DNA of 64,000 nucleotides, from contig NZ_JAQSVC010000006.1 in assembly GCF_029603165.1 (NCBI RefSeq), positions 212,509 to 276,508 of the forward strand, written 5' to 3'. Every line of letters begins with the position of its first letter. Position 1 is the first letter of the stretch. Both the position numbers and the translations under genes were made by a program. The DNA comes from Galbibacter pacificus (GTDB lineage: Bacteria; Bacteroidota; Bacteroidia; Flavobacteriales; Flavobacteriaceae). Shown here piece by piece: positions 1 through 8,157 of the stretch. The notes below the pieces were generated by a model. The model saw only the letters and a list, made by a program, of their open reading frames with translations, did not search any database and was not told the origin of the DNA.

Positions 1-900
1 GTTGTCGTGGGCATGAACAGCGCTAAAGGGTATATGGAATCTACCGAACCCTATTTTGGAGCTACTATTGGAAGGGTTGGCAACCGAATTGCAAAGGGAA
101 GGTTTACTTTAAACGGAAAACAATATACAATTCCCACCAATAACAATGGGAATACCCTTCATGGAGGAAACAAAGGTTTTCAGGATGTTATTTGGGACGC
201 CGAAAAGGTAAACGAACATACATTGGTACTTAAATACCATTCCCCCGATATGGAAGAAGGTTTTCCGGGGAACCTGGACGTAACGGTTACCTATTCCATT
301 ACCAACGATAATGCCGTAAAGATGGAATACAGCGCAACTACAGACGCGCCCACGGTGGTAAATTTAACCAACCATGCCTTTTTTAATTTAAATGGTGAGG
401 GGAGCGGGACTATTCTAGATCATCAAGTTCAAATTTATGCCGATAAGTTCACTCCGGTCGATGCAGGGTTGATTCCCATGGGAGAATTAAAACCGGTAGC
501 CGGGACCCCGTTCAATTTTACCGATCCGCATACTATTGGGGAACGCATAGAAACCGATAACGAGCAACTAAAAAACGGAATGGGCTACGACCATAATTAT
601 GTGTTAACTGGTGCCAAGGAAGATAGTATGAACCATGTGGCAACCATTGTTGGGGATAAATCTGGAATTGAAATGGATGTTGTAAGCCAGGAACCGGGCG
701 TACAATTCTACAGCGGAAATTTCATGCAAAGCAAAAACACCTTCAAGTCGGGGGCTAAAGACGATTTTAGAACTGCTTTTGCACTGGAAACCCAGCATTT
801 TCCAGATGCGCCCAATCAACCAGACTTCCCATCTATTACCTTAAATCCGGGAGAAGAATACCATACAGTTTCTGTATATAAATTTTCGGTAAAAAAATAA
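1..900 (+). CDS. galM: aldose 1-epimerase (galactose mutarotase), N-terminus cut by window edge
   Basis: Interconverts the alpha and beta anomers of hexoses, feeding sugars into the Leloir or glycolytic pathway. The reading frame is open from base 1, so the real start and any signal peptide lie outside the window; roughly 50-90 residues appear to be missing. The visible part holds the family signature YFGATIGRVGNRI near the edge, the catalytic histidine motifs NTLHGG and LTNHAFFNL, and the catalytic glutamate segment ALETQHFPD near the C-terminus. The gene ends just before a strong bidirectional terminator. The family assignment is firm; the cellular location cannot be judged without the N-terminus. 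Confidence 0.93.
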   Translation, partial: VVVGMNSAKGYMESTEPYFGATIGRVGNRIAKGRFTLNGKQYTIPTNNNGNTLHGGNKGFQDVIWDAEKVNEHTLVLKYHSPDMEEGFPGNLDVTVTYSITNDNAVKMEYSATTDAPTVVNLTNHAFFNLNGEGSGTILDHQVQIYADKFTPVDAGLIPMGELKPVAGTPFNFTDPHTIGERIETDNEQLKNGMGYDHNYVLTGAKEDSMNHVATIVGDKSGIEMDVVSQEPGVQFYSGNFMQSKNTFKSGAKDDFRTAFALETQHFPDAPNQPDFPSITLNPGEEYHTVSVYKFSVKK

Positions 901-936
901 AGGGTTTTATACCAAACAACCCCAATGTTGATATAG

Positions 937-972
937 AAAAAACCGCAAAGTACTTATTTTGCGGTTTTTTTT
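937..972. terminator. bidirectional rho-independent terminator
   Basis: An A-rich arm followed by CCGCAAA (937-949) pairs with TTTTGCGG plus a T-run (957-972) around a 7-base loop. A/T runs on both sides let it serve both the epimerase gene and the convergent gene ending at 979. Confidence 0.85.
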
Positions 973-978
973 GTAACC

Positions 979-1809
979 TTACTTTAAATAAACGTTCGTG
1001 TCAACGAGCTTAAATTCAGGAGAACTGTCAAAGAAAATGTTTAATAGATTCATATGGTCTGCCCCAAATATTATTAAAATCCGATCAGACGGATCGGTTT
1101 TTATGCGCTGTATATTTCTAAATATTTTCAGGTTTCTACTAAACCATCTTCCCGTTTCAAAATCAACTCCAAAAAAGTCACCTTCATTTATTTCATATTT
1201 AAAAGGGCCCAATAGATAATTTCCCAAACTTTTCTTTATAACCTCGGGGTTGTTCAGCATTTTTAGTTCTTCCAGAATACCTTCAGACTTATATATGTCT
1301 TTTCTTATGTTCTTTAGCGGGGCATCCGGATTGTTTTCAACATATTTTACAAATTTCTTACGGTTAATGGAGTCATTTCCATTTATTACTTTTTCAACGG
1401 ACTGGGTAAAGTTGCCCCACTCATCTACACAATACAGTTTCTTTAACTTTAATTGTTTGGCAAGCCTAAATCCTATTTGTTGGTATTCGGCTCTTTGCAA
1501 TTTATAGGTGCCTTCAAGAAATAAATTATAGAGCGAATCGGCTTTTGCCTGCTCTTCAGGTCGAAGTTCTATTGCAATAATAGTAGGCTTAAACGCGCTT
1601 AGTTTTTTAACAATCTCATTTATTTCTTTTTGATAACGCTTCTCATAAATATCTATTTTGTCGGAATCTTCAACCTGTTGCACGTCTAGGTTTGGGAAGT
1701 TAAAATGGAACGTGGCAAGTGTTAGTACTTCAATTTTGTTTTCATTTTCGCTTTTCTGTGCTTGAATGGCGAATGTTACGCATAAAAATAACACCGTTAA
1801 TGGCTTCAT
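979..1809 (-). CDS. DUF5694-family exported protein
   Basis: A protein of 276 residues when started at the ATG at 1809, which opens directly into a signal peptide (MKPLTVLFLCVTFAIQAQ). An in-frame start 13 codons upstream exists but would put a non-signal stretch in front, so the inner start is preferred. The mature part begins with LTLATFHFN and ends with the IIFGADHM motif. These two segments resemble the paired histidine motifs of the TraB/Tiki/ChaN-like superfamily to which DUF5694 is usually compared; residues between them are mostly helical and charged. It is monocistronic, convergent with galM and divergent from the alkylation-repair cluster. The biochemical function is unknown. Confidence 0.7.
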   Translation of the reverse strand: MKPLTVLFLCVTFAIQAQKSENENKIEVLTLATFHFNFPNLDVQQVEDSDKIDIYEKRYQKEINEIVKKLSAFKPTIIAIELRPEEQAKADSLYNLFLEGTYKLQRAEYQQIGFRLAKQLKLKKLYCVDEWGNFTQSVEKVINGNDSINRKKFVKYVENNPDAPLKNIRKDIYKSEGILEELKMLNNPEVIKKSLGNYLLGPFKYEINEGDFFGVDFETGRWFSRNLKIFRNIQRIKTDPSDRILIIFGADHMNLLNIFFDSSPEFKLVDTNVYLK

Positions 1810-2027
1810 AAGGCTATTGTTTATTATGAAGACTAGCCAGGACCACATTTGTTACAATATTTGTGTACAGGCCAGTGGGATAGCTGTTCTTTTTTCAAGA
1901 TAATCCGAAGGGATTACTTGTTTTTGGCAATTAAAATAGAGTTACTTTTATAAGAGATGAACAATACCAACAGTTAAAAACATATATGTTTAGCAAGAAT
2001 CAGGTTTTAAGGCCTTCAAAAGCAATA

Positions 2028-2035
2028 TATTTTTG
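2028..2035 (+). promoter_or_regulatory. candidate Bacteroidota -7 promoter box for the alkylation-repair cluster
   Basis: TATTTTTG matches the Bacteroidota -7 consensus TAnnTTTG and lies 22 bp before the ATG at 2058. No convincing -33 TTG is seen at the usual spacing, so the assignment is tentative. Confidence 0.4.
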
Positions 2036-2057
2036 CTTCTATTAAACATAAAGAAAA

Positions 2058-2903
2058 ATGACACCGCAAGAAGAACTCAATTACAATAGAATTGCCGAGG
2101 CCATACAGTATATTAAGGCGCATTTTAAGGAACAGCCTTCTTTAGAGCATATAGCGGGGCAGGTACATTTAAGTCCGTTTCACTTTCAACGGTTGTTTAC
2201 CTATTGGGCGGGGGTAAGTCCAAAAAAATTTATGCAGTATTTAAGCATTGAATATGCAAAACGGTTGTTAAACAAAGGTCGGGCCACTTTATTCGACACT
2301 GCCTACCAAACCGGACTTTCGGGTACTAGCCGTTTACACGATTTATTTATAAACATAGAGGGAATGACGCCCGGCGAGTACAAAAACAAAGGCGAAAACC
2401 TACGTATAAACTACAGTTTTGCCGAGAGCCCGTTCGGGAAAATTATAGTAGCCTCCACGCCAAAGGGAATTTGCCATATGGCTTTTTTAAACAACAAGGA
2501 AGAAGCCTTTTATACGTTAAAAAGCAGGTTCCCTAATGCCGAATACCATCAAATGGTGGATAAAATCCAACAAAATGCACTTTTCATTTTCCGTGAAGAT
2601 TGGAGCAAGGGCAACCAAATAAAGTTGCATTTAAAAGGCACTCCCTTTCAACTAAAAGTTTGGGAAACCCTTTTAAAAATCCCCAAGGGAAACCTCTCGA
2701 CCTATGGGGCCGTTGCCAAAAAAATAGACATGCCAAAGGCATCACGGGCCATCGGGACCGCTATTGGTAACAATCCCGTAGCATATTTAATCCCGTGCCA
2801 CCGGGTTATACAGTCTACCGGGAACACGGGGGGCTATATGTGGGGAAGCACCCGCAAATCTGCCATAATTGGCTGGGAGGCCGCTAAAACAAACGTAGAA
2901 TAA
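2058..2903 (+). CDS. AraC-type HTH fused to methylated-DNA-[protein]-cysteine S-methyltransferase (Ada-like)
   Basis: Repairs O6-methylguanine by transferring the methyl group to its own cysteine and, by analogy with Ada, probably regulates the response. Residues about 8-110 form an AraC HTH pair (HIAGQVHLSPFHFQRLF and the second helix region around MTPGEYK). Residues about 125-275 form the methyltransferase with the active-site motif PCHRV at Cys247. The N-terminal zinc/phosphotriester-repair domain of E. coli Ada is absent, but a separate small gene at 3755 encodes a protein of that type, so the Ada functions look split. The stop codon abuts the ATG of the next gene with no spacer, arguing for one transcription unit with the oxygenase. 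Confidence 0.93.
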   Translation: MTPQEELNYNRIAEAIQYIKAHFKEQPSLEHIAGQVHLSPFHFQRLFTYWAGVSPKKFMQYLSIEYAKRLLNKGRATLFDTAYQTGLSGTSRLHDLFINIEGMTPGEYKNKGENLRINYSFAESPFGKIIVASTPKGICHMAFLNNKEEAFYTLKSRFPNAEYHQMVDKIQQNALFIFREDWSKGNQIKLHLKGTPFQLKVWETLLKIPKGNLSTYGAVAKKIDMPKASRAIGTAIGNNPVAYLIPCHRVIQSTGNTGGYMWGSTRKSAIIGWEAAKTNVE

Positions 2904-3617
2904 ATGGAAAGCATCAACACTAAAATAGAAACAATAGATTGGAATACGGTAACTGCCCAAATGCACGAAAAAGGTTATGCAATTGTGCCCAAATTTATAA
3001 ACCAAAAGCAATGCAATACCTTAACCGGCCTATATCCATCGGTAAGTGCATACCGAAAAACCGTGGTCATGGAACGTTACCGTTTTGGCTTGGGCGAATA
3101 CAAATACTTTAATTACCCTTTGCCCAAAATTGTACGGGAAATACGCCAAGGATTATACCCAAAATTAGCGCCAATTGCCAATTTGTGGATGAAAGTTTTA
3201 AAGATTGACAGAAAATTCCCGGAAACATTACAGGAATTACTTGAACAGTGCCACAAAAACAATCAATTAAAGCCAACGCCCCTTATATTAAAATACGGCA
3301 AAGGAGGTTTTAACACCTTGCATCAGGATTTGTACGGAGACATATACTTCCCCCTGCAAGCAGTCCTGTTTTTAGACCAACCCGATATTGACTATTCGGG
3401 CGGCGAGTTTGTGCTTACCCAGCAAACGCCAAGGGCACAATCCAAGGCAATGGTTTTAAGGCCCCAAAAAGGAGATATGCTTATCTTTACCACCAACTTT
3501 AGGCCCATAAAGGGCACAAAAGGCTATTACCGTGCCCGCATAAAGCACGGGGTTAGCCAATTGCACCATGGCCAAAGGCATACATTGGGCATTATTTTTC
3601 ACGATGCACTTAGCTAA
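2904..3617 (+). CDS. 2OG-Fe(II) oxygenase
   Basis: A 237-residue member of the 2-oxoglutarate and iron-dependent dioxygenase superfamily. The iron triad is visible as His140-x-Asp142 (motif LHQDLYGD) and His215 (KHGVSQL), with Arg225 (QRHTLG) in place to bind 2-oxoglutarate. The segment DYSGGEFVLTQQ is typical of the prolyl-hydroxylase-like branch. The ATG directly follows the stop of the Ada-like gene, so the two are probably translationally coupled, and an AlkB-type dioxygenase follows about 370 bp on. By context it may act in alkylation damage repair or a stress-linked hydroxylation; the substrate cannot be read from the sequence. Confidence 0.85.
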   Translation: MESINTKIETIDWNTVTAQMHEKGYAIVPKFINQKQCNTLTGLYPSVSAYRKTVVMERYRFGLGEYKYFNYPLPKIVREIRQGLYPKLAPIANLWMKVLKIDRKFPETLQELLEQCHKNNQLKPTPLILKYGKGGFNTLHQDLYGDIYFPLQAVLFLDQPDIDYSGGEFVLTQQTPRAQSKAMVLRPQKGDMLIFTTNFRPIKGTKGYYRARIKHGVSQLHHGQRHTLGIIFHDALS

Positions 3618-3644
3618 TACTATTTTGGCGGGCCCTCCATTTCA

Positions 3645-3718
3645 TTCCGGCCGGGCTATCCACTGCAATCTTTTGTTCGTGCCTCACAAAAGGATTTACG
3701 CTGCTATCCCTGCCCGAA
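3645..3718 (-). ncRNA. structured intergenic element, copy A (Flavo-1-like candidate)
   Basis: First of three copies in this window. Read on the minus strand it has AGGGATAGCAGCG on the left and GCAGTGGATAGCCCG on the right around a private stem: CTTTTGT (3670-3676) pairs with ACAAAAG (3686-3692) over a 9-base loop. Outer arms TTCGGGC and GCCGGAA (minus-strand reading) add pairing with mismatches. It lies in the gap between the oxygenase and the Ada-type zinc protein. Transcription direction is not certain here; minus is given by analogy with copy B, which has a promoter on that strand. Size, lineage and architecture recall the Flavo-1 RNA motif, but the covariance model was not run. Confidence 0.55.
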
Positions 3719-3754
3719 CAATTAAAAGAGGCATTAAATAAAAGAGATAATAAC

Positions 3755-4003
3755 ATGGTACAGCATCAACAAATAACATCCTTAACTTTGCATGGCATGA
3801 TAAAAAATGGACAAATATGTCTTGCAGGAAACAAAAGACTTAAAATTTATGGCACATTAAACTGCAAATCGGGAAAACGCATGCAAAAAGAAAACCGCGT
3901 GTTTTTCAAAACAGAAAAAGAAGCTGTCATAAACAACTACCGCCCATGCGGGCATTGTATGAAGCAAGCATATAAAACATGGAAAAATGGACTTGTTCAA
4001 TAA
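3755..4003 (+). CDS. stand-alone Ada-type metal-binding protein
   Basis: An 82-residue protein matching the N-terminal zinc-binding domain of Ada. The region runs from KIYGTLNCKSGKRM (Cys37) to FFKTEKEA and the closing NYRPCGHC (Cys65, Cys68). In E. coli Ada four cysteines hold zinc and the first is the methylphosphotriester acceptor. Here the second cysteine of the first pair is replaced (C-K-S-G-K), leaving Cys37, Cys65 and Cys68 plus a distant Cys22, so zinc binding may be altered. It overlaps the alkB start by 17 bp and follows the methyltransferase and oxygenase genes, which supports a role in methylation-damage sensing or repair. Confidence 0.75.
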   Translation: MVQHQQITSLTLHGMIKNGQICLAGNKRLKIYGTLNCKSGKRMQKENRVFFKTEKEAVINNYRPCGHCMKQAYKTWKNGLVQ

Positions 4004-4595
4004 CGAGATAGATACAACACAAAACCTATTGCCCAAAGACGGAACCGTAAATTACTATGGTAAATTGTTTGCCGCCCAAGAGGCCAATAGCTATTTAAAC
4101 ACGCTGTTAAGCTCCATACAATGGAAAAACGACGAGGCCATAGTATTTGGAAAAAGGATAATTACCAAAAGAAAGGTGGCCTGGTATGCAAACAAACCCT
4201 TTTCCTACACTTATTCCAACACTACAAAGCGGGCGCTGCCATGGACCCAAGCACTTTTGGACTTCAAAGGCACGGTAGAACAAAGAACCGGCGAAACGTT
4301 CAACTCTTGTCTCTTAAACCTATATCACGATGGCAGCGAAGGCATGGCATGGCACAGCGATGCCGAAAAAGACCTGAAAAAGAACGGGGCCATTGCTTCC
4401 TTGAGCTTTGGCGCCGAACGAAAATTTGCCTTTAAGCACAAAACAACCAAAGAAAAAGTAACAATTACTTTGGCCCACGGAAGTTTACTGGTCATGAAAG
4501 GCACCACGCAAGCGCATTGGCTGCATAGATTGCCGCCCACAAAACTAATAAATAGGCCAAGGGTAAATCTTACCTTTAGAACCATAGACAAATAG
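3987..4595 (+). CDS. alkB: AlkB-like 2OG-Fe(II) dioxygenase
   Basis: Oxidatively demethylates N1-methyladenine and N3-methylcytosine in DNA. The 202-residue protein aligns best with the ALKBH2/3-type branch common in Bacteroidota. Iron ligands are His123-x-Asp125 (AWHSDAEKD) and His180 in the segment WLHRLPP; the C-terminal RPRVNLTFR carries the arginines that bind 2-oxoglutarate. The nucleotide-recognition lid lies in the first 100 residues. The start overlaps the Ada-type zinc protein by 17 bp, indicating coupled translation. It is the last gene of the alkylation cluster; the next gene is on the opposite strand. Confidence 0.92.
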   Translation: MDLFNNEIDTTQNLLPKDGTVNYYGKLFAAQEANSYLNTLLSSIQWKNDEAIVFGKRIITKRKVAWYANKPFSYTYSNTTKRALPWTQALLDFKGTVEQRTGETFNSCLLNLYHDGSEGMAWHSDAEKDLKKNGAIASLSFGAERKFAFKHKTTKEKVTITLAHGSLLVMKGTTQAHWLHRLPPTKLINRPRVNLTFRTIDK

Positions 4596-4699
4596 TAACA
4601 ATATTCCTGCTGGACAGCTAACTAAGAAAAAGGGGCAACCCAAATTAGGCAAAGTAGTATTTAAAACCTGAGATCCGGAACAAACAACCGTCAATTGTT

Positions 4700-5248
4700 T
4701 TATGGAACCAAAAAAGTGCCTTCCCATCCGGTAGGTTCTTTAGCATAAAGCACCCTTATGTGCTTATCTTTCTTCAATTGAAGGTATTCTATTTTAGAGG
4801 GAATAATATGGATAATGGCAAAATGGTTTACATTCTCCAAATACTCTATCATTTCGGGATCTTTAATCTTCGTACCGGGATCCCTTGAGGTACTATAGTC
4901 TTTTTTAGAAGAAACTTTAACCTGTTTCCACCCATGCTGTATTATTTTTTCATCTGCTTCCAGAAAAGCCTTGCCATCAACTTTAAGTTGCAGCATCTCG
5001 TTATGGTTAAAAAAAAGCAGGCACACATTATTGTTTTCCTTTAGGTGCGTAACTTTTTTAGAACGCTTGTCGGTATAGATGGTTAAGGCCAAATCGTCCT
5101 GTACTTCCCTAAGTACTACTGTGCGTAGCCTAGGACTATGGTTTATGCCAATGGTAGCCATGGTAAAATACCTAAAAGGGTGCTTTACATCTTTAATGGC
5201 ATCCAGCAATTCCTGCTTGGCGGTTCTAAAATAAGCGTTGGTCTTCAT
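4700..5248 (-). CDS. pyridoxamine 5'-phosphate oxidase family flavoprotein
   Basis: A 182-residue split-barrel flavin-binding protein. The N-terminal half carries the PNPOx-like FMN-binding segments (YFTMATIGINHSPRLRTVVL, then TIYTDKRSKKVTHL) and the middle a substrate-side segment SSKKDYSTSRDPG. It is somewhat shorter than true PdxH (about 215 residues) and lacks a clear PdxH C-terminal dimerisation signature, so it is called at family level. It is divergent from the PLP-dependent decarboxylase at 5324, sharing a 75-bp intergenic region, which suggests but does not prove a vitamin B6-related pairing. Confidence 0.82.
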   Translation of the reverse strand: MKTNAYFRTAKQELLDAIKDVKHPFRYFTMATIGINHSPRLRTVVLREVQDDLALTIYTDKRSKKVTHLKENNNVCLLFFNHNEMLQLKVDGKAFLEADEKIIQHGWKQVKVSSKKDYSTSRDPGTKIKDPEMIEYLENVNHFAIIHIIPSKIEYLQLKKDKHIRVLYAKEPTGWEGTFLVP

Positions 5249-5323
5249 CTATTGGCTTTTTATAAAGATAGCAAATTCTATTGAAAACCGAACAAAAGCA
5301 TACCTTTGCCAAAAAGAGATTTT

Positions 5324-6694
5324 ATGCACAATATAGATATGGACAGCGTAGAAATGACACTCGATGTCATGAAGTACGCCTTGAACAGGATTACAATGAT
5401 CTCCCCCGAGCTAGGAAAGCCTAAAAAGGAAGAAGAGCTAAAGGCATTGGTAGGAGAGACCGTAACAGCAAAAGGTATTGGGGGCGAAAAGGCCTTCCAG
5501 CTATTTAAGGATGTACTTATAAAAGCCACCGTCCCCATAGACCACCCCAGGCATTTGGCATTTGTGCCGGCATCGCCTACACGGGCCGCCATAATGTTCG
5601 ACCTGGTAACCTCGGCATCGAGCATCCACGGGGCTTATTGGATGGAAGGTGCGGGCGGTATCTACTGCGAAAACGAAGCCATGAAGTGGTTGGTCTCCCT
5701 AACGGGCATGCCCAGAGGAGCTTTTGGCGTATTTACCAGCGGGGGCACTGCCGCCAACCTTTCGGCAATGGTAACAGCCCGTGAAGAGTGGCGAAAGGAT
5801 GAAAATAACCAAGGTGAAAAAGGATTGATAATAACCTCTATCGGGGCACACTCCTCCATAAAGTCAATGGCCAAAGTAATAGATGCCGATGTCCTGTTGG
5901 TAGAAACCGAAGACCAGATGAAAGGACAATATCTGGAAGAAAAAATAAAAAGCCTTACACCGCACCAGCGCAAACGCTTATTTGCCGTTGTTGCCACGGG
6001 CGGCACTACCAATGCAGGTATTATAGACGACCTAGACGGTATAGCCAATATATGCCAAAGGGAAAAACTTTGGTTTCATATAGACGCAGCATATGGTGGC
6101 GGTGCCCTTGCCGCCGATTCCGTGAAGCATTTGTTCAAGGGTGTGGAGCGTTGCGATAGTATTACCATCGATCCGCACAAATGGTTGTTCTCTCCTTACG
6201 ATTGTGGGGCCATTATTTATAAAAATCCACAATTGGCAAAAAATGCACATGCACAAGAAGGCTCTTACCTGGATATATTTAAGGATGAAGGGGCACATGG
6301 CTTCAATCCATCTGAGTACCAAATACAATTAACGCGCCGTGTAAGGGGGTTGCCTTTATGGTTTTCGTTAGCCATGCACGGAACCGATAAATACAAATGG
6401 GCGGTAGAACAGGGCATCAAGCTTGCCAAGCTTGCGGGGAAGCTAATCGAGGAAGACCCAAATGTAGAACTGGTGCGCGAGCCAAGTTTATCCTGTGTAC
6501 TATATAGGCGCAAAGGATGGACCCCCGACGATTACAGGAATTGGACCTATAAAAACCACCGCGATGGCTTTGCACTGGTAACGCCTACCAAATGGCGCCA
6601 GGGCGATAGCTTTGAGACCGTTTCACGCTTTTGCTTTATCAATCCAGATACAACCGAAGCCGATATTAAAGCAATACTGGATTCCATGGCATAG
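5324..6694 (+). CDS. PLP-dependent group II amino-acid decarboxylase
   Basis: A 456-residue fold-type I enzyme of the glutamate/aromatic amino-acid/aspartate decarboxylase family. The Schiff-base lysine is Lys286 in TIDPHKWLF, and the PLP-phosphate segment TSGGTAANLSAM and the aspartate segment HIDAAYGG are intact. The ATG at 5324 is chosen; a TTG six codons upstream would also be in frame but has no support. The substrate (glutamate, aspartate, tyrosine or DOPA) cannot be fixed from motifs alone. It is followed by an unusually long structured terminator and stands alone apart from the divergent flavoprotein gene. Confidence 0.88.
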   Translation: MHNIDMDSVEMTLDVMKYALNRITMISPELGKPKKEEELKALVGETVTAKGIGGEKAFQLFKDVLIKATVPIDHPRHLAFVPASPTRAAIMFDLVTSASSIHGAYWMEGAGGIYCENEAMKWLVSLTGMPRGAFGVFTSGGTAANLSAMVTAREEWRKDENNQGEKGLIITSIGAHSSIKSMAKVIDADVLLVETEDQMKGQYLEEKIKSLTPHQRKRLFAVVATGGTTNAGIIDDLDGIANICQREKLWFHIDAAYGGGALAADSVKHLFKGVERCDSITIDPHKWLFSPYDCGAIIYKNPQLAKNAHAQEGSYLDIFKDEGAHGFNPSEYQIQLTRRVRGLPLWFSLAMHGTDKYKWAVEQGIKLAKLAGKLIEEDPNVELVREPSLSCVLYRRKGWTPDDYRNWTYKNHRDGFALVTPTKWRQGDSFETVSRFCFINPDTTEADIKAILDSMA

Positions 6695-6720
6695 AAAATA
6701 CAAGAAATGCCCATAAAATT

Positions 6721-6813
6721 AAAGAATGTCCCCATAAAAAACCCTAATATATCTTATAAGCACAACGCTTAAAAAGACTTAGGGCCGTAGTATGTTGGGC
6801 ATTCTTTGTTTTT
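6721..6813 (+). terminator. long nested terminator hairpin
   Basis: Three nested stems are visible: AAAGAATGTCC (6721-6731) with GGGCATTCTTT (6797-6807), CCCTAA (6742-6747) with TTAGGG (6779-6784), and TAAGC (6757-6761) with GCTTA (6767-6771). A T-rich tail follows. It sits directly after the decarboxylase and probably ends its transcript. Confidence 0.6.
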
Positions 6814-6859
6814 TACTTTTCTGTGTCCCGTTTTCTTCGGTATGCACAAAAATTGACAG

Positions 6860-7513
6860 CTAACTTTTAACCACCTTGTCCAAAGATTCTAATAATTGGG
6901 GGTGTTCCTTAAGTTCTATTCGCGCAATAGTATAAAAATGGCCCATCCATGTATTTAGGTCCATTAAATTTTTATTACGTTCTTTAGGAGCATCCTGTTT
7001 ATTACCATCAAGTTCAATCCGTAGCTTGCGGTAACGATTTGCTTCCATTACCTTACTGTAAGTCATGTCTATGTTTGCTTTAGTAAGCTTTAATGCACTT
7101 AATTTTTGTAACAGATCTTCACTTGCCAGTATTATGCTGTAAAATTTTTCTACATTAGAAAGCCAATCGGTATATTTATTTGGGATGCTCCTATCAATAC
7201 GAAGTTCTTTTAATATATTTTCATCCTTATTAAACAAAACTTTTGCCTTTAGGCGGTGTTCCCTATAAGTGGTATCTACCTCTTTATACATTTTTTTATA
7301 GGTTATAGAGGCATTATCTAGATCGTTTTTCCTTTTGTCAAGGTCGCGATAAGCAGCATAGGTGTTTTCTACCAGCTTTTTACCTTCAGATATCTTTTTA
7401 CTATCATATCCGGATTTGGCAAGTGCCGTTCTTACTTCATGGCTGTTCATTGCATTGTCTAATGCTGTTTCAAAATGTTTCAATCGGTCATTCAAAGAAG
7501 TCTTTGCTTTCAT
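6860..7513 (-). CDS. conserved hypothetical helical protein
   Basis: A 217-residue protein without a signal peptide or membrane segment. It is rich in Lys, Glu and Leu in a helical, coiled-coil-like pattern from start to end (for example KKLVENTYAAYRDLDKRKND and the stretch around LKELRIDRSIP). No catalytic motif is apparent and I do not recognise a named family. It is transcribed alone toward the decarboxylase terminator, with a 644-bp AT-rich region upstream of it. A structural or cytosolic scaffolding role would be a guess. Confidence 0.6.
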   Translation of the reverse strand: MKAKTSLNDRLKHFETALDNAMNSHEVRTALAKSGYDSKKISEGKKLVENTYAAYRDLDKRKNDLDNASITYKKMYKEVDTTYREHRLKAKVLFNKDENILKELRIDRSIPNKYTDWLSNVEKFYSIILASEDLLQKLSALKLTKANIDMTYSKVMEANRYRKLRIELDGNKQDAPKERNKNLMDLNTWMGHFYTIARIELKEHPQLLESLDKVVKS

Positions 7514-7775
7514 TTTAATAGTATTTAAAATTTATAATCGACAATATACAGTATAATAACTATACAAGATGTTAAATAATGAAAAAATTCATCTCAATAC
7601 ACAAAATTAATGTATTGCATGTAAGTTTAAGATTACAATTTTGAAACTTTTTAGATGAAAAAGATAGTTTTAATAGTGTATATTGAGGAAAGTAATATAT
7701 ACATTGCTTGCTGAAAATATAAAAATCAATAAGAAGCCATCAAAAAAATAACTTTTATATTAGTAAATCAATATT

Positions 7776-7848
7776 ATGCACACAACACATAGAATGAAGC
7801 ATTGAAAAATAAGATTTATGCATTCAAAACATAGAATGAAGTATTGAT
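7776..7848. repeat. 31-bp direct repeat, two copies 42 bp apart
   Basis: Copies at 7776-7806 and 7818-7848 match at 27 of 31 positions; the invariant core is ACATAGAATGAAG. The 42-bp offset is about four helical turns, so a protein binding both would sit on the same face of the DNA. Confidence 0.7.
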
Positions 7849-8019
7849 TATATATATTAATACCTGATTATTAGGTTTTTATGATTTTAATAAATAACAG
7901 TAGATGCCGAAAAATTATAGCAGTGCAAAAAAAAATAAAAATTTATGTCCTAAAATATAATGTCAATTATATTTTTATTTATTACATTTATAAAAGATGA
8001 GTCTTCCCCACCTATGTTT

Positions 8020-8045
8020 ATAATACCTTTATATAAAGGTATTAT
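8020..8045. promoter_or_regulatory. 26-bp perfect palindrome, candidate operator
   Basis: Arms TAATACCTTTA (8021-8031) and TAAAGGTATTA (8034-8044) flank a central TA and extend one more A/T pair on each side. It lies 112 bp upstream of the sulfatase ATG with no T-run behind it, so an operator for a dimeric regulator is more likely than a terminator. Confidence 0.55.
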
Positions 8046-8157
8046 TGCATTACTACATTTATAGATTATAGAAAATTAAAGTTTATAGCTGGATAAAATT
8101 ATAGCCATATAAGTCCCCCTTGTACCTATACATTTTTAATATAAACTAAAAATAATT

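Larger units (their letters stand above)
7514..8157. other. 644-bp AT-rich intergenic region before the sulfatase
   Basis: No open frame of credible length and no RNA gene is seen. It holds an imperfect 31-bp direct repeat (7776-7848) and a 26-bp perfect palindrome (8020-8045), so it is best read as a long regulatory leader shared by the divergent genes at 7513 and 8158. Confidence 0.6.

Noticed and set aside
1870..1890. Fourth copy of the structured element (GTGGGATAGC)
   Set aside because: Only a short match to one flank; no partner flank or private stem.
1901..1916. Terminator hairpin TAATCC-GAAG-GGATTA
   Set aside because: It lies in a divergent promoter region, has only a 6-bp stem, and no gene ends there.
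7776..7848. Start of a CRISPR array
   Set aside because: Only two imperfect copies, a very short spacer and no cas genes nearby.
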